64,000 nt of DNA from Marinarcus sediminis. GTDB lineage: Bacteria; Campylobacterota; Campylobacteria; Campylobacterales; Arcobacteraceae. The translations under genes and the position numbers were made by a program. The notes under the pieces were generated by a model that worked only from the letters and a program-made list of their open reading frames with translations, had not been told where the DNA came from and made no database searches. Each line of letters opens with the position of its first letter. Positions within the stretch are counted from its first letter, which is position 1. The stretch covers positions 1,612,001 to 1,676,000 of the forward strand of contig NZ_CP182357.1 of the NCBI RefSeq assembly GCF_048571275.1. The letters run 5' to 3'. Below are positions 63,801 through 64,000 of this stretch, piece after piece.

Positions 63801-63934
63801 ATAATTTGTGGAGGAACAACTCTGGGGTATTGTTCAATGGGCAAGTTGATTATTGAAATCAAACCTGCTAAAACAATAATTATTGATACAACCGCTGAAA
63901 AAACAGGGTTTTTAATAAAAAATGACGAAAACAT
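60827..63934 (-). CDS. RND multidrug efflux permease (HAE1 family, AcrB/MexB/CmeB-like)
   Basis: 1035 residues, normal for the family. Twelve membrane helices, two large periplasmic loops, the N-terminal FFIKNPVFSAVVSIII and LPIEQYPRVVPPQI, and the proton-relay GIVVDDAIIVIENVERHMSEG with the paired Asp residues in TM4 identify the hydrophobe/amphiphile efflux group. It exports drugs or bile-like compounds through a TolC-type channel. The start is adjacent to the stop of the fusion protein gene (TAAATG). Confidence 0.95.
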   Translation of the reverse strand: MFSSFFIKNPVFSAVVSIIIVLAGLISIINLPIEQYPRVVPPQIIVSTNYPGASAETISKTVAAPIEEQINGANNMLYMNSVAADNGSVSINVFFQVGTNPNDAKIDVNNRVQAALSKLPEQVQRQGVNVRERSPSMLQVFMLYSPDNSRDITYLSNYTLINIVDDIKRISGVGDATIFGAKDYAIRVWIDPQKLSNQNLTTADVISAIKEQNAQYAAGKFAAEPMKNKQMFTYTLQTPVRLSEPKEFGEIIIRSNKDGSSLHLKDVATVELGAQSYNMTTQLNNTPAIPVGIFLQSGANALDTARAVEKILKEDSQKFPEGVAYSIPYDSTTFVEISIKEVAKTFIEAILLVIAIIFLFLQNWRATLIPILAVPVSIIGAFAGMYALGFSINLLTLFGLVLAIGIVVDDAIIVIENVERHMSEGMSPKDAAYKAMKEVSSALIAIVLVLSAVFIPVAFMGGLSGEMYRQFAITIVVSIVISGFVALTLTPSLCASILKADHTKPQGFFKWFNELFEKATKGYSYLVKKSIRYSLISILLFGGLIYISYDMFDNMRKGLVPQEDQGTIFLFSYNPPGSSLYRTEKLTTEINNTVLKNENVKDIITLAGLDLVTFGQRTHAAATIIKLKDWDQRQRPDQQADVINQKFNAQLMGTTTDGFTFGVLPPPIMGMSLSGGFEMYVQDRSGGTVQDLNKYVSQIIEKANTRPELQGVRSSLNVNIPQYSIKVHTQKAKAKGVDIAEIFSTLSATLGSYYVNDFNLFGRTYKVNLQAASEYRKGVDDLKFIFVRGNNDELVPISSLVDVVPTLGADLIERFNLFQAAKVSGQPALGYSSGDALTAIEEVSKEVLPQGYTISWVGTAFQEKQISSSSAQAFIFGIILLFLILAAQYGKWLMPISVVLAVPFAIFGAILATLLRGLENDIYFQVGLLVLAGLAAKNAILIIEFALQKQKEGMSVMDSALEAAKIRLRPIIMTSMAFTLGVVPLAISSGAGAASRHSIGTGVIGGMLAATFLAIIFIPLFFILVSKLSRNTKEE

Positions 63935-64000
63935 TTAGTTTGCCTCATTTACAATTTGTACTTTGGTATCTGGCCGTACTTTTGCAATATTTCCGATGAT
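63935..64000 (-). CDS. RND efflux periplasmic adaptor (membrane fusion protein), C-terminal end
   Basis: Only the last 21 codons are in the window: GNIAKVRPDTKVQIVNEAN then TAA at 63937-63935. The VRPDTKVQIV ending is typical of the membrane-proximal domain of AcrA/MexA-type adaptors, and the position directly upstream of the permease fits. The rest of the gene continues beyond 64000. Confidence 0.75.
   Translation of the reverse strand: MIGNIAKVRPDTKVQIVNEAN

Overview
The window is a piece of a low-GC chromosome from a member of the Campylobacterota, most likely Arcobacteraceae (Arcobacter sensu lato). Support comes from the split ATP synthase operon with two b-type subunits and no a or c subunit genes, the kdsA-ribH-nusB-pyrF run, the single-domain BirA next to parAB, the pgbA-like gene, -10-only promoters, and the 16S sequence. 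Genus placement is inference; no database search was run.

Layout: (1) 1-18613, plus-strand housekeeping: end of proB, fmt, an orphan GAF histidine kinase, a convergent AEC transporter, birA-parA-parB, the ATP synthase cluster (atpF'-F-H-A-G-D-C), the Tol-Pal envelope cluster (tolQ-R-A-B-pal-cpoB), slyD, fabD and mtnN. (2) 18690-29627, two complete rRNA operons in direct tandem. Promoter, leader, 16S, 23S and 5S are nearly identical. Only the second operon has tRNA-Ile and tRNA-Ala in its spacer, and I found one A/G difference between the 16S copies. (3) 29648-49337, ordinary core genes: a small unrecognised ORF, a minus-strand run (yihY, glcD-like, pgbA-like, bcp, cmoA, ribF, tlyA), yigZ, a competence/T2SS-type secretin, an HNH protein, a cysteine-poor HdrB-like protein, murA, mscS, a DMT exporter, a glutamate-synthase-like flavoprotein with a small membrane protein and a K+ channel, then kdsA-ribH-nusB-pyrF. 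(4) 49402-56832, tRNA genes (Ser-GCT and Met-CAT on the left; two identical Gly-TCC and Ser-GGA on the right) flanking a very AT-rich accessory island. (5) 56842-64000, a DUF808 protein, an AraC/GyrI-like regulator, a biotin carboxylase subunit and a TetR-regulated RND efflux system cut by the window end.

The most interesting part is the island at 50119-56095. Four overlapping genes encode a protein with two GHKL ATPase modules (an Hsp90/MORC-like one, then a histidine-kinase one with an H-box), a receiver-domain protein with an unknown C-terminal part, a protein of no recognised family, and a type IIG/Eco57I-like adenine DNA methyltransferase with no visible nuclease. The tRNA flanks, base composition, tight overlaps and methyltransferase suggest a candidate anti-phage or epigenetic system in which phospho-signalling is coupled to DNA modification. 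Between the left tRNAs and the island lies a nested inverted-repeat element, and on the right a degenerate coding remnant.
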